NCBI GenBank assembly: GCA_038496675.1
Contig: CM076656.1
Location: forward strand, 15,880,391 to 15,944,390
Length of the DNA stretch: 64,000 nucleotides
Direction of reading: 5' to 3'
From: Rachycentron canadum
Taxonomy: Eukaryota; Chordata; Actinopteri; Carangiformes; Rachycentridae
Shown piece after piece: positions 1 to 13,858 of the stretch (within the stretch, counting starts at the first letter, position 1; the number at the start of each line of letters is the position of its first letter). The notes beneath the pieces were generated by a model that saw nothing but the letters and a program-made list of their open reading frames with translations, made no database searches and was not told where the DNA came from. The translations under genes were made by a program, and so were the position numbers.

Positions 1-2596
1 TATAGAGAGAGTGGGATAGAGACTTGTCTGAATACCCCATGACACATTTTTGTTCTGTGTTACATTGTATTTGTGCCACTAACATGTAAATGTTGCTTCT
101 TAAAGGTTTGAAAGCCCAAGGAAAGTATCACAAATGCATGTAGGTGTACACTGTGTATGAAAATGATTTAACGTTTGTAGTTACATGGTAGCCGATGAGC
201 TGACTGAGGACAAATTCACTGTTCTGCCATGACTAACTCAAAGCTTTATTTGTGGGTTGGGTTATGTTGGCTCTTAGCATTCCCATCAGATCTATGTGAT
301 AAACTATGCAAATAAATAATTGTAATGACAACACATTTGGTACATAGGATGAATAAAATTGAATGAGAGAGAACAATAAAGGTCAAGAGCCTGGAATGAA
401 AAGAGAAAAGCATGGCAGGGAACGACTAATATAGTGTCTGTGGATACAATGTGAGATGGTAAAGGGTGTGTTTTGGGCAGACTGTGACACACCAAGGTGG
501 AGTACTTCATCAAATTGATGAAAAAATCTGGTAAATTCAATATTGCCTTAAAGAAGTTGGTTATTGATCTGGCCATTGCACTTACACACCCAGAGGTATT
601 GAAAGGAAAGGCTATACTGTCAAAAAAAGACTCACCGCACTGGCACATTTCAACGGAACACATGCAGTCTATATCATATTGCCCACACTAATCATTTAAA
701 TGTAGATTATTCTATTTGTGAATTGTGAGAGAGCTAGGAGTATCAAAGTGCAAGGTGGACAGAGAAGGATAAACCGGAGAAATTATGCCTGAGGGGGGCT
801 GAGAGGACAAAAAGTGTAAGAAAATGCTTTGTGGCTGAGAATAGTAGACAAAGAAAAACACTGTAAAGACAGGAGACAGTGGATGAGTAAGAGGGTAGGT
901 GGCAGGGGACTTGGTTTGGCAAAGTAGAGGGAGAGGGGGAGGTAAAAGGCAAAGAGTTAGTAAGACAGAAGTGGTGGACGGGAAACCACAATTCCAGGTC
1001 CAGTGGGACGAGCCTCATTCTTTGTAGTCCTGTCCTGAAAATGCCCCAGTGTGTGTGTGCGAGTGTGTGTCTCTGACTTGTTAAACTCCAGACAACCTCT
1101 GCTTTCTGTCAAAACTACACAGCTTTAATCTCACATGCAGGGCCCTCTCCTCACACTGTGTTTCACCTCATTTTACCGTTGTGTATTCATCAGGAGAGCA
1201 GCCTGGTATGAGGTGTTTGTCAGGGCGAATTTAAATTAGGGAAAGAATATGTTGTGTTTATATCACAATTTAAATCCTGATGCTTTTATCTGCCCCTATA
1301 CTTAAACTACTGAAGCCTTAATCAGCTTAAACACCATGGCTGACTACCACTTGAAAATATATTTAAAGCCTTGCAAGTAGTTCATTTCATAAAAATCAGT
1401 CAATTTACAGGTCAGGTAAGTATAGAAAGTGGCAGGTATTGGCAGTACACAAATGTAGACATATTTTTAGACTGTTCACTAAGCCACAGTGTAAAGCTTT
1501 CTATTCTTGCACAGGACATATGCAGTTTCCAGGGATAAACTCACATAATATGTGAAAATCACAGACCTTTTCAGCTGTAGCTAGCCGAGTAAGCTAACCT
1601 TGGCTCCAGCTGAACCCTTAAAGTTTCTAGCTGATTTGTTTGTTAATATAAGCACATTACAGATACACCCATGATTTCAAAGACTGAGACTGAGGCGACA
1701 TGTCCCAGGCAAAAGGTTAGCATCCTCACCAGCCTATATGCTCCGGACAGAAGAAATGGCATTGTTCTTGTACCATAGTGAGGAGTTTGTTTGTGTAAAG
1801 GAGGAAGTTCAGACCAAAGGTGAACTATCATAGAAATTAGGTCAGGTTCGATGAAGAGGAAGAAAAAAAAATCATGAAACTTTTGCTCTCTGTCAAAGAT
1901 TCACAAAAGATTTAAAGGGCCTTATTTCATTGCAGCAAAAATCCTTGTTGGCTCCTTAGTTCCTCTTCCTCCATCTCCTTAGTCCTTTAAATGTAGAGAA
2001 TCAATAATAATCAAATGTTTTATAAAGATTGTGTTGTATTTTGACTTTTATGTCAAAGCATGAAGGCATAACGAGAAAAAAGTGCATATCAAGGGAACAT
2101 GATAGAAACCCTTTGGACAAGAGGCTGTGCACTTTAACAGAATATGATTCTATTAATAGACAAATTAGCTGTTAGGTGCTTCTTTATGCAATTCAGCTTA
2201 TTAAAGCTGATACAGAAAGCAAATGCAGCTCATTAAAGTAGCTGTGCTCGCTAACATTATCATGCATATATACACACACTGGCAGCAAGTCTATAGACAA
2301 CTTGCCAGAAGTCCATTAGTCCTGCACAACCAGAGCAACAGTTATTTTATTGGCAAGGAAAACCCATCTGTGGCTGCAACCATGCAATAGCATTACTTTG
2401 TGTCTTATTTATTATTAAAAGAGTTGGTGAAGCAGCTGATTGGTACCGCTGGAAATCAGCTGCTTGAAATTGCCATTACACAGCAGCAATGCAATGTAGT
2501 TCGTTGCTGTTATAGAATCAGATACTGTAGGTTCAGAGAGGAAGCTTCCAGAGGAAGAAACAATGACTTTGAAAGCCACTATGATTGTGTCTCTCT

Positions 2597-2618
2597 CACA
2601 CACACACACACACACACA
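2597..2618. repeat. (CA)n microsatellite
   Basis: An uninterrupted CA dinucleotide run of about 11 units in unique sequence. A second, slightly interrupted CA tract lies at about 3437-3474. Confidence 0.9.
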
Positions 2619-2831
2619 TGCACAAAGGGTGACACAGACAAAAATAGAATACAGACAAAAAATAAAGGTCCTTTCAAGGTATTTCTGTAAAAAGTTCTGT
2701 CACCTTCTTGAAGTATGATCTGATTCTAAAAAAAATATGTGGAAATTGAAAAAATTATTTCAGCCGTTTGCTCTGACTGTTTTATTTGTGGTGGAAAAAG
2801 CCATTGTGTTGTATATGAGCCACAACAACCC

Positions 2832-2858
2832 AAAAAAAAAAAAAAAAAAAAAAAAAAA
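2832..2858. repeat. Poly-A run
   Basis: About 27 consecutive A residues. No retrotransposon body or target-site duplication was recognised next to it. Confidence 0.85.
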
Positions 2859-3436
2859 TCGCATTCAAGATTTAATTGAGTTTAAAAACGTAATTGCCTT
2901 CACTGCTGGAGGATATTAAACAAGTTGTTTCTTTGAACAAATGGGGAGAGTGAGAAAGTAGGCGTTCAACGTCACCATACACCATTCATCAGTTTGAGTT
3001 ATAGAAAACATTATAGAAAGTGCTGCATAAGGTTCCTTGGCTGAGTCTTGGAGTACAGTAAGAGCTCAGAATATATGGTTTCCATCCGTTATTTGTTGAC
3101 CTTTTGACAATGATTTGCTCGAATAATCGTAAGCCACAATCGATGCCACTCTTTGAGCAACACAAAGAGTTGCAAAGAGACAACTTTCTACATGTCTTTT
3201 TCTGTCCTCTTATCACATTACCTCCACCAGATATATTTATTTTATTTATTCAACTTCCCGTTGTTGGGCTGCATTTGAAAGTATGTTTTATTTTTTTTTT
3301 TTAGGATGCCCTCTTGTACTCCATGTACTGCTCTGTTTAATGCTGGCAGAGGAAAACAATTAAGGATGTATTAAACTTGGTTCCACTCGTCTATTCTCTT
3401 CTCTCTTGAAAACTGTTGCTCATCATTCACTCTAAT

Positions 3437-3474
3437 ACACACACAAACATACACGCACACACACACACACACAC
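3437..3474. repeat. (CA)n microsatellite, interrupted
   Basis: CA-rich tract with a few substitutions; the last 20 or so bases are pure CA. Confidence 0.85.
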
Positions 3475-4460
3475 AGTGCAAACACCACTAACACTGTGGC
3501 ATTCAGATCAGTTCAATACAACTGTTGGAACAAAGTCTGGCATCATAATACGGAAGGTCTGATATGCATTAATGCCGTCTACACACATTTGGAAAATAGA
3601 CCGTATGTGCATTTCTGAATGAGCAAGCTGACACAGGGTAACAGGGACCATGTCACAACTAATGTTTGCTTGGATACGCAACCACTGATCACAACAACTT
3701 GATATGCATGAATCTGAGCAAGAGAAGATACGCTGTACTGCATACACCCACCACATGAAACTGCATATATACATCCATGATCAAACTCCTGCAACCCAAG
3801 TGCTTTAATACAATGCATTTCTAACACACATCTACAATAGTGCCATGCCCTTGTGCACATAGAGAATAACAGGAAAGCGCAGAAAAGCTAGCGTGGGAGT
3901 TTCGTGATGGTATCATTTGGCGCCAAAATGAGTCACAATGCATTTGGATCGATGATATTTTCCATTCGTTTTCTCACTGTATGATCACATTTACAATAGC
4001 ATAATCATTAATATTGATCATGCAAAATGTCAGCGATTTCCTTCCATGGTTATTAATTAACTCAAGAGAAGCCAGCTGGCAGGTTTGTTCACACAATACT
4101 TCATTATCCTGGGGATAGCTTATGTATGCTAACTTACTGTCATGTATGTAATTATAGGATCCAATTCCATAGTAATGTGCTTAATTGTGTAATAAGCATA
4201 TGTTTTACTGGTAGAAATAATGAAGAAATAATGGTCAAACTTGGCTTAGTTTATGTGATGTGGGACTATGGGGTTTTAGCAGTGTGCAACACGAACTACC
4301 AGTCTTGTCGAGGCCATTGTTGCATTTACAAGACAACTAAACTAGAAGCTATTTCTGCAGGTCAGGCTGCACTTTACAGTAACTCTGCATTGGAAAGTGA
4401 CAAGACAGGCCAGACCAGGACTACCTGGTTACCATTCTAACCTCAGTAGAGGAAAAGAAG

Positions 4461-4497
4461 TTGTATGTTGTATGTTGTATGTTGTCTGTTGTCTGTG
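4461..4497. repeat. Short tandem repeat, TTGTATG-like unit
   Basis: About five tandem copies of a 7-bp unit drifting from TTGTATG to TTGTCTG, followed by a TGTCTTTG-like duplication up to about 4512. Confidence 0.7.
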
Positions 4498-7400
4498 TCT
4501 TTGTGTCTTTGTAGCTACTTTTGTACTGCTCATATTCTTCAATAAAAAATGTTTTATTCATCAAACACTATTTTAAAATTCCAAATAAGGTGTTTTGTGC
4601 ATGCAAAGTGGTTTGAGACACAATCACGGTGCATCTAAGAATCTATTATTCTTCCTGCCACAATTCACAGCTGTGCCTTTTGAATGTGTACTCTGTGGAG
4701 GGGAGAAACAAATAGAGAAATGAGCAACAAAGAAGACCTAGAATTGGCTTTCCTGTGCTCACCTTAACCCCTGCGGCTAAAGAAATAGCCCCGGAGCCCA
4801 GTGAACCTCATAACTGGTGGGAGAATCAATAACAAAAAAGTGTACAGTGCCGTGAGAGATTGTTTTTGAATGAGATCAGGGTTAATCAACTTTATAAATG
4901 AACTGCACCCTCTGGACCAGGTCTGAAAAGTTAATAAATTGATTAGTAAAATAACTAATCAACCATTCATTTATAAAGCAAAAAATTGCCACCCATTCTC
5001 TAGTTTCTGCTTCTTGCAAGCTGAGTATATTTGGGTATTTCACTGGTGACTGGACAAAACAAAACACTTGACGATGTCTCTCTGGGCTCTGGTGTGTTAC
5101 ATAATTTTTCAACTTTTGTCTAAATGATTCTAAGTCAAAATTTGAAAAATAATAAACATATTATTCAATAGTGAAAATGTTAATTTGAGACTATATAATT
5201 CTGGACTATACAAAAAAGAAAACATTACACTGCACCCACTTGAGCAGGGCTTGACAAACTTGGACTAAACAGAAATGCACAAGCTGAGCTGAGCTAAATT
5301 AAGATGAATACAAAGGAGCATACATGGAAAATGCACATGAGCATGAAATACAGTTTAAGCTAGGGGCTTTGTTCTATGCTATCCACTTATCTCTCTCCAT
5401 TTCTTCTCAGGTTTCCTTTGCCACAATCTAGCAAATGCAACTAAAACCTAGGTGTAGTGATGAAAGGCCCGCCGCAGTTTTACCTATTTAACTGACGCAC
5501 CCGTTACTTGCAACACTGATACACACCCTCCCTGTCTGACCAACTATGCAGGTGCTGCGCTGTGATTAATAGAGCAAAGGGGATCAATAGACACTAACAT
5601 CACTTTCTTTGGTTTCTTACCTGCTACTTTTTATGGCTGCAAATAAAAAGTTGGTAAAGTGAATAAGAGAAAGAGAGAGAGTTTCCATGCACCTCCCTCT
5701 GCTGTTTTTGAGAAAATATTGTATATACCCCGATTATTAAACATAACATAATTAATGCTTTATTTGTGATGATAATCTTGTTTGAACAGACATAAAATGT
5801 AGTTGTCATCTTACTGTCACTTGTCAGGGTATCCGTGAAAGAACGTGAGACACACTCGCTTTACTCTCTCACTCATAACTTAAGTTGACTGAATGTGACC
5901 TCTCAGCTGTGTTTGAAGTGCTGGTGCCTTTTGTAGGATTTTTCATACAAATATGGGCTAAATTATATGACTGTATATATTGACTGTAAATGACTGCTAA
6001 AGGGCGCATATGCTTGCCATAGTTATTAAACCGTTATGCACAGAGGTGTCCACGCCATACATCCCCCACCTCCTTGCCCATTTTTGGATTAGTTGGAAGT
6101 TGGGCAGAGTCAGGTACTGTCAAGGTGACAACGGCAAAGCAGCCCACTCTGAGCTCTTCTTCATACACAGTCTATAAACAGGTGGTATTTTGAAATCCAC
6201 CTACGTGCTAGGACAAGAGTACAGACCAGAATGGATAGTTCTCAAATAGTGATCTGTACTATGCCTCAGTTAAGTGAGCTCCATTCAAGTTACTGGCCCT
6301 CATAAGGTTTTTACAGGTTGTACATGAGCAGTGGGAAATGGCCTGTAAATAGGGTGATGTGGAGATAAGGTACATGAGCCAAAAAGTACAAAAGAAAAGT
6401 GCCATCACTTTCCTCTAAGCTCCCATTATTTGACAACGTTCATTGAACATCAACATAATAAAAAGTCTGCAGTTATGTAGTTACTGATTTTATAGCGTAT
6501 TTAGCGCTCACGTGAGAGAGTAGAGTGAGAGACACAGGAAAGATATGAGAGAGCTGGTTTTAAGTGCTCTGTCCTATACAGTTATGCTCTTTTCCTGCAC
6601 AACAGGAGTTTCACCGTTACCATCATTTAAATTTAAAACTTCTTTCTGTGTTGCTGCAAGTCCATCCATGTGTTAGCGAGCTGCTTTAATATTAAAACAT
6701 TCATAAATGCATTTCACTCTGAACTATAGTTTGAAACTGAGTCACTGGGGAGATCAATCTGCAAATCCAATTTCTCTTTATAATCTTATTCACCAGTAGA
6801 GAACATGTAGTGCTGGAGGTCCACATCTATCTGTAATGTCTTCACCTCTCTGTGCACCTAGCATATTCTTCACTACTTCCTCTAGATGTGAACTACATCA
6901 AGTTATTTCTCTTTTTTTTTTTTTTTTTTATCAGTTTACCCACCATCCCCGTCCACCACCTGGTAAATGGGCCGTGGCTGGCAAATATAGCAGTTTATTT
7001 TCATTTTACTGAGTTGGGAACTTATTTCTACAGATAGAGAGAAAATCATATTTCACCGGCAGATCTCAGTCCTGCTTGACATTGATGTATTACTTTGGTC
7101 TCAAGCATTCCTATTCACTCCACAAGTAATTGCATTTAGATTCCAGCACCTGCACACTGGAAAAAAATCTGGAATGTAAACAAACCAAAAATACAATTAT
7201 CCAGTTTTGAAAATGAGCTTGAGGGGGCTCATTTAGATAATATTGTCTGAGACAATAACATGTTAGTGGTAGAGTGACAGAGAGCTTATGTTGGCACAGA
7301 TCATTCATCGTGAGCTCAAGGAGAATATTCACAAAAATCCAGACTTAACCCTTTCACATGAAAAAACATACTGCAGAAGTGTCCCTCTATCCCAGGGGTC

Positions 7401-7884
7401 TCCAATCTTTTTTCCTCTGAGAGCTAGTTTGACTAAATTGAAGTGGCTGAGAGCCACTCATGTCTTAAGTTACTAGTTAAATTTATTCACATATCGTATC
7501 ACAATGCTTAAACTCATCTCTAATCCAAACCAGCTGAATAAGCATTTTTTGTGTATCCAGTTATCAAATATCAATATTCAAAACTTGTTAATAGTGCATT
7601 TTGGACTAAAAACATCTTAAAATCACATCAGACGTCACATTAGTTCACAATTTTCAGTTTTTTCAACACACAGTCACGATATTATTCTTAGACTTAGATG
7701 TCCATTGAAAATAAACATCCATCCATAAAGCTGCTTAGAAAAACAACTTCCTTATAACTCAACAACCTGCCTCCATGGAATTATCAAGTTCAAAAATCTT
7801 CTTCAGTATTTAAGTAATTCAGTGATAGTTGTGACTATATCCAATGGTACAGTGCAAACAGGAACTTATAACAGCTGTACTTTT

Positions 7885-8045
7885 GTTTCGTGCTAATTAG
7901 CCAATGTTAGCATGCTAACACTTTCATCTTATATTGTCATTTCAATGATTGTGATGTTAGCATGCTGATGTTTGAGCATTTAGCTCAAAGCTGCTGTGTC
8001 AAAATACATCCTCACACACCCACTAGCATGGCTGCAGACGAGTTT
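7885..8045. repeat. Fish-type dispersed repeat with TTAGCATGCTA words
   Basis: The stretch repeats TTAGCATGCTAACA-like words and runs into a segment on TTTAGCTCAAAGC and CTAGCATGGCTGCAGAC. I recognise this arrangement from interspersed repeats common in percomorph fish genomes. The exact family and ends are not assignable by eye. Confidence 0.5.
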
Positions 8046-9658
8046 GGGAGCTAATCTGAGGCGCCATGGTTGACGTGGCGCTGGCCATTAACCAAAACAC
8101 TGAATCGAGTCCAGAAAGATTCTTCAGTCAGTCCTCACGTCTCTCTCCCATCATCCCTCTTGACTGTCAAATCTCTAATGAATAACATAAAAATGTCTCT
8201 AAAAAAATAAATGGGCCTAAATGGAATACTGAGATGCTGGAATCAGCACCGATAAATTTCTCAGTTATGTGAGAAGGAGTAACACACGGATACAGCATGA
8301 AGGAGATCCCACAACTACCACCACAACAATATTTCTGCCAAGGCTGCGTTCACAAGCACACGCGCATCATGTTGAAAGTAGAAGACGAGTAATTAGCTGC
8401 TTTCTCACTCACACTCTAGATCTCCAGACCCTTTTGTTGTCAACACTTACAGATCCTCTGTCAACCTCATTTACAAATCTGCCTGAAAAAACCCTCAAAA
8501 TACAGTTACCACTTAGAGACAATCACATCAAATACAACATTCAAGAATTATGCAAGACCAGTGAATGTTGGAGAGATGCAGTATATGGCAGCGTAATATG
8601 TAAATGTGCAGACATAAATAAAATAAGGTAGATGCTTTTAGCACCCAGGTGTCCATAACACTGCTATTTAGATCTGGGGTAGATAAGCAATGTAGATATT
8701 TACACCTAAGTTGTAGGCTCTTCTGGACCACTTCAGTGAGCCACAACAGGGCAACACACAGTTCATATTGTGAACAGATCAGATGTCACCCATTGATTCA
8801 TAAACCGACATTTTGAAGCCTTCAGTTTGCAATTTGAGTTTCACTACAAATATGTACGAACCTCTTGTCTGTGTTCATACAGACAGGAATTAAATTCAAA
8901 AAAATTAAAATAAAATGTCATTAGCCTTATATCGCGGAAGCCAAACAGGTTTGTGGCAAACAAATAAATTAGTTCTACACACAAAATTAATAATTATTCC
9001 CTAAGGAATAGCCCTCTCAGTGCTTTCGTAAAACCCATTTTTATCTGCTGATTCTGTAAATGAGGAGTACATTAGTTTGATCACAGATTAAATAGCAGAA
9101 TAAACTCTCTGTTCTCCCTTGCGATGAGTGACAGCTATGAAATGCAGTTTAACAAACTGACCTGCCTTTACAAATAAAGATACAAAGCCTTTCATGTGAC
9201 ATCTCAAAGCCATATTAGCTTTTTGTTTCACGCTTATCTGTCACTGTTTGGCAGGGAGCAAGCACTTTACAAGACACCACAACTGATATAAAAGCTCTTA
9301 GTGGGTGCAAACAGCTTAATTCAACTTCAGACAGTTGTACATGGCCTCGCAATTAAATGAATAGAGCAGTTTTGCCTTCCTGCCATCACTGCACTAATGT
9401 GAGCCTTACTGCATCAGTAACTAGGTTGGTTGTGCTACCTGTGCAATACAGTGTGATTAAATATCTGACCATATGTTCGACAGGATGACCTGAGATGGAT
9501 GGACCTCTCAAACACTTCTCCTGATGGAGAACTCAACATTATTCAGTTAAGCTTGACCAATGACAGTAGCAGATCTCTGCATTCTGGCCGACCTGATCAT
9601 AAATAATGTCTCAAGACATTTGCTGCTAGTCAGCTCTAGCAGAGGGATAGGAGCTAGG

Positions 9659-9678
9659 TTTTTTTTTTTTTTTTTTTT
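9659..9678. repeat. Poly-T run
   Basis: About 20 consecutive T residues in otherwise unique sequence; it gives spurious poly-Phe and poly-Lys open frames on the two strands. Confidence 0.85.
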
Positions 9679-12600
9679 AGGAGACTCTGGGATGCACTTT
9701 GTTACAGAACATTTCAGGGGCTTCTTCATTTTAAACGTGATCATTTTATTTTGTATTGGAGACGGATGGCAGTCTGCCTGCCATAAAAACAAGCAATGAC
9801 AAATACAAATGAAAGTGAACCCATTCTGCCTCCTCACTTGCACATGGTCCAGCCTCTTTATTATATCCTTTATGATAGACATCTCGCGACCAGTTGCATA
9901 ATATGCAACACTCATCCCACAGAAAATGTGCTTTTATTGTGAACACATTCAAACAGAAGCGCTCTCCTCAGCAAGCTTGAACATTACAGGAGCTGACAGA
10001 CAGGGAGAGAGAGACAGAGTGAGAGACAGAGGTGGGAGGAGGGGACAGGAGGGGACAGGAGGGAGCTGTTGAGTGTCTGCTGATGAGCTAACTCAATTTC
10101 AGGGAACACAATGGAGCCAAAGGCTGATTTCCAAAAGGCAAATTGTCATTCTGAGCAGTATGGCACCTGTCTGGTGAGTTCATCTCCTGTGCGGTGTGTG
10201 TAGCAGGGGGAGGAGGCTGCGGCCAGAGGATCGGGCCACATTATGGTGGGCCCCTGCGATAGGAGGGAATTGAAAGTAAGACTGTTTGAATTGCGTTTGA
10301 AATGCATTGAAATGAAAATTGGCCAGGCTCTTATGGCTGCCACTGGAATGCATTCAGACAGGCACTCAGCTGGTTTTGACCAGACTGAGTGGGTGAACAG
10401 GCGGGGATCGAGTGAATCGACCCAGACAATGATGCGGTTGCCTCGGTGACGGACCGAGGACCCCAATCCCCAGTTCTACTGCCGCCAGCCCCTGTACTCT
10501 CAACAAATGGACCCCCCCCCCAACCCCCTTCACAATACACACACATCCATACGTACACCCATCCCCCACCTCTATTATTTCTCTATCTTTCAGATTGTGG
10601 TGTATTATCAGTCACAGGTACCCCTTTTCATGCAGGGCTCCAATTACAAAACTGTCTGCACAGATTAAAGAGGCAGCCCATCTGACAGCAGTTAAACACC
10701 TCATACACACACAAACTGTATGGTGCAAGCAAACACAACATCTAAACCCATCAACCCCGAGACATCTGCACATGTACCTCCCCTTGACTGGTCTGCTCCA
10801 TAGCATAACTATTTACCTGACATCCTCAACAGTACAGACATACACAGACATCTATCAACCCAACACACTTGACCCCAGCGACTCTACACACAAAAACCCC
10901 CAGCACACAGCAGGTGTTTGCCGCTGCTGTCTGTCACATCCAGGAAGAAACAACAAGCCATAATGAGAATGAGAGCTCCTAATTGAAGGTGCCATCTTTT
11001 TTAATTGTTGTAGAAACAATTTGCCAAGGTTAAACTAGATAGTCCTGCCTGTTCAGGTGTCTGTACAATCACAGCTGCCTGAAAGCTTTTCCAGCTCATG
11101 TCCCTGACCTTGTTCTGTAGCAAGTATTGATGCTGAGAAACAGCCTCAAGCCTTCTCGTACAGACTTTTTATGTCCCTATCATTCACTTACCTTCTTTAT
11201 GTGTGAACAATCACCTCATACTTGAAAAAGCAATTTGCCTTTTTATTTAAAAAGCATTACTGAGTTCATGCATCTTCTTCATTTTTTTAGCTTTGTAACA
11301 TATCCTCAAAAAATTGCTCAGCTAAATGTGTGAGCATTTTATACCCTCTATGCCTGGGTGATCAATGTGTGTGTTCTCTTTACCAACAGATCCGATTTTT
11401 GTGGTCGTCTGATTGAGTAATTTACCGACCATCTGCGGAACTGGAGTTCATTTATGCGATAAAGGTTGTTTAAATAAAACCTTCATATAAAGCTGAATTA
11501 ATTGATTTTTTTACCTCTTGGGGGAAGTGCAACGCCACATTGAAATATTATCACCTTATAAAACATGTTGGTAAAACTGTGTATTTGGACTTGTTTTTCT
11601 GGCGACTGTCTTGCATTATGTCAGTTTTACATGCACAACCATCCAGCATGAATTGGGAGACGAGCTTCTGCTGTACACTGCTGCTAAAGACATCTGACTT
11701 TGGGGGTTTTGCGGCGGTCAACCTGGCAACAGCCATCACCACGTTACTGTGATGGTGTGAGCCTCCATTTCTCCATTTATCATTCACTCTCTCTCTCCCG
11801 CTCCAGTTTCGATTCAGTGACGCCTTCTTTGAACTGTCTCTTCCACAAAGCAGAATTTTGTGAATTACATAAATTGTGTTAATTATTAAAAAATATTTCT
11901 TGGATGTGTTCATTTTGTATTTATCACAATTGGTACAAGCAGAGGCTGATAAACCTAGATTATAGTCAGATCACTGTGAGATGTAGCAGCTAAACAAAAT
12001 TTAAAGCACCTCTGCCTCATCCGATGCTAAGTATTTAGGAGTTCAAATACCGTGGTCCCACAACAGCCTTCAGTGATTCAGTCTGACTTGAAAAACAATA
12101 ATCGACAAATCTATGTAGCGAGTTACCTCTTCTTACCTTTGACAGAACAGAGAGGAGTAAGGGGGTCTGAGAAGTGCAGCTGTGATCTTTGGCTGCTCAT
12201 GTTCACAAGGTGTGATGCTGTGAATAAAGAGAGACAAAGAGATTTAGAGGATGGGAGGTGGGTTCACGCATGAAGCTGGGCAAGCCCGCTGGAATACGAG
12301 AGTATGAGGATGAGTTCTCTTCCTTGTATAGACAGCTAGGAAAATATCTCTACGTCTATCACCATTGCTGTGAAACTGCAAAATCCACCATTAACTTCTA
12401 AAAATCAACAGAATATCACTGCTTTTCTAATCCAACTTATTTCTCTTCTATTGTTCCATTTTCAGATAATAACCTGAACATGAGCGCTGCAGTGAAAATC
12501 CTGTGGTCTCCTACTATTCTTCACAACAAATCCCCAACACCTCGCCACTTTTCTGCGGTGTTCCATGAGCGGCTTCTTGTGCTCAAGTTATTACTACAGA

Positions 12601-13635
12601 CCCATTTCCTTTTTCAGATATCATTGACCTGGCATGCAGTTGTGGTAGTGAAGCTGCAGGCTGAGAGGGGTGAGTGAGGCATGTCCTGTGGGCCTCCAAC
12701 CACATCATGAGCAAGCAGTGATTCTGACTGCTGGAGCATGAAGTAGAAGCAACCACAGTTCATAAATCCTGCTCATCGCAGTGCTACACAGTTGGGGTTG
12801 CAAAGCCTGTGGGGGACAAAAGCTTTTCACGTCTTAGATGCTGTGTTTTGTATGATACTGGACATATATGCCCATTAACAGCAGCCTATGTTCTGACTAG
12901 ACTAGACTCTAGGGGAGTTCGGAATATTTTTCATCAATATTTGAAACCTGTGGTCCATGTTTGCTTATTTACTTTGCACTGCTCATGTCCACAAATAGAA
13001 ATTTATAGTATATTCTCTCCATATATCTTCCCACAAAGTGTGTCCAACCTCTTGGACACAACACTAAGTAATCCCAGAGTTCCATTATGCTCCAGTCATC
13101 AATCAATCTCTTAGTAATTTAACGCTGTGAGCGCATGCATGTCCACCTTTACACTGCTTGAAATCATAACAGGAGACAGAGAAGAAAGTGAGCTCCCTCA
13201 CTGCTCACACAAACATAGCCACAGACAACGAATCAAATCCAACACTCCCTCATTGTGAGTGAATAAATTACAAGTGATTGTGCTTTGTAATGAAGGCAGT
13301 GGAGCATATTGTGCAAATGCTCTGCTTTTTAATGATTTAATTAGAGTACCTCATTCAAACTGGAGCAGAAAATTTCAACACGGTGATGAACGGGGAGCTC
13401 TGCCAGACAACGGCACCGCAGCTCAAGATCCTGTGTTAATTGCTGCAGCAGTCGACAGATGTGCCTCACGTTTCTGCCCATTTCCTGCTTTATTAAAATG
13501 AGTTAGACCCCAAAGAATGCCAAATGTTGTCTTCTTATACTAAATGATTTACGACCAATAAGCGATATCGTTTTATTCTAATTTCTGACATACTCTACCC
13601 AGTTCACACAGAATGCTTTCTGTCAGTTTTAGGCA

Positions 13636-13858
13636 TCTAGTCAAGTCAAATTAATTCTTATTCATATAGCTCAAAATCACAACAGAAGTTATCTCAGGGC
13701 ACTTTTCAAGTACTGCAGTCATTTTATAACATTACTCACAAAGACCCAACAATTCCCACCATGAGCAAGCACTTGATGACATTGGCAAGGAAAAACTTCC
13801 TTGTAAGAAACAGGAGTCTCAGGGTGGATGGCCATCTGCCTCGACCTTGTGTTAAATC
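13636..13858. repeat. Fish-type dispersed repeat (degenerate)
   Basis: Diagnostic phrases occur in the expected order: a CAAGTCAAATTAATTCTTAT start, CTCAGGGCACTTTTCAAG, CATGAGCAAGCACTTGATGAC, GGCAAGGAAAAACTTCCTTG and GGCCATCTGCCTCGACC. I recognise this as an abundant interspersed repeat of teleost genomes. The copy is diverged and has no coding capacity. Confidence 0.6.

Noticed and set aside
497..691. 64-aa open frame starting MEYFIKLMKKSG
   Set aside because: No family match, no splice partner, no promoter features; within the range expected by chance.
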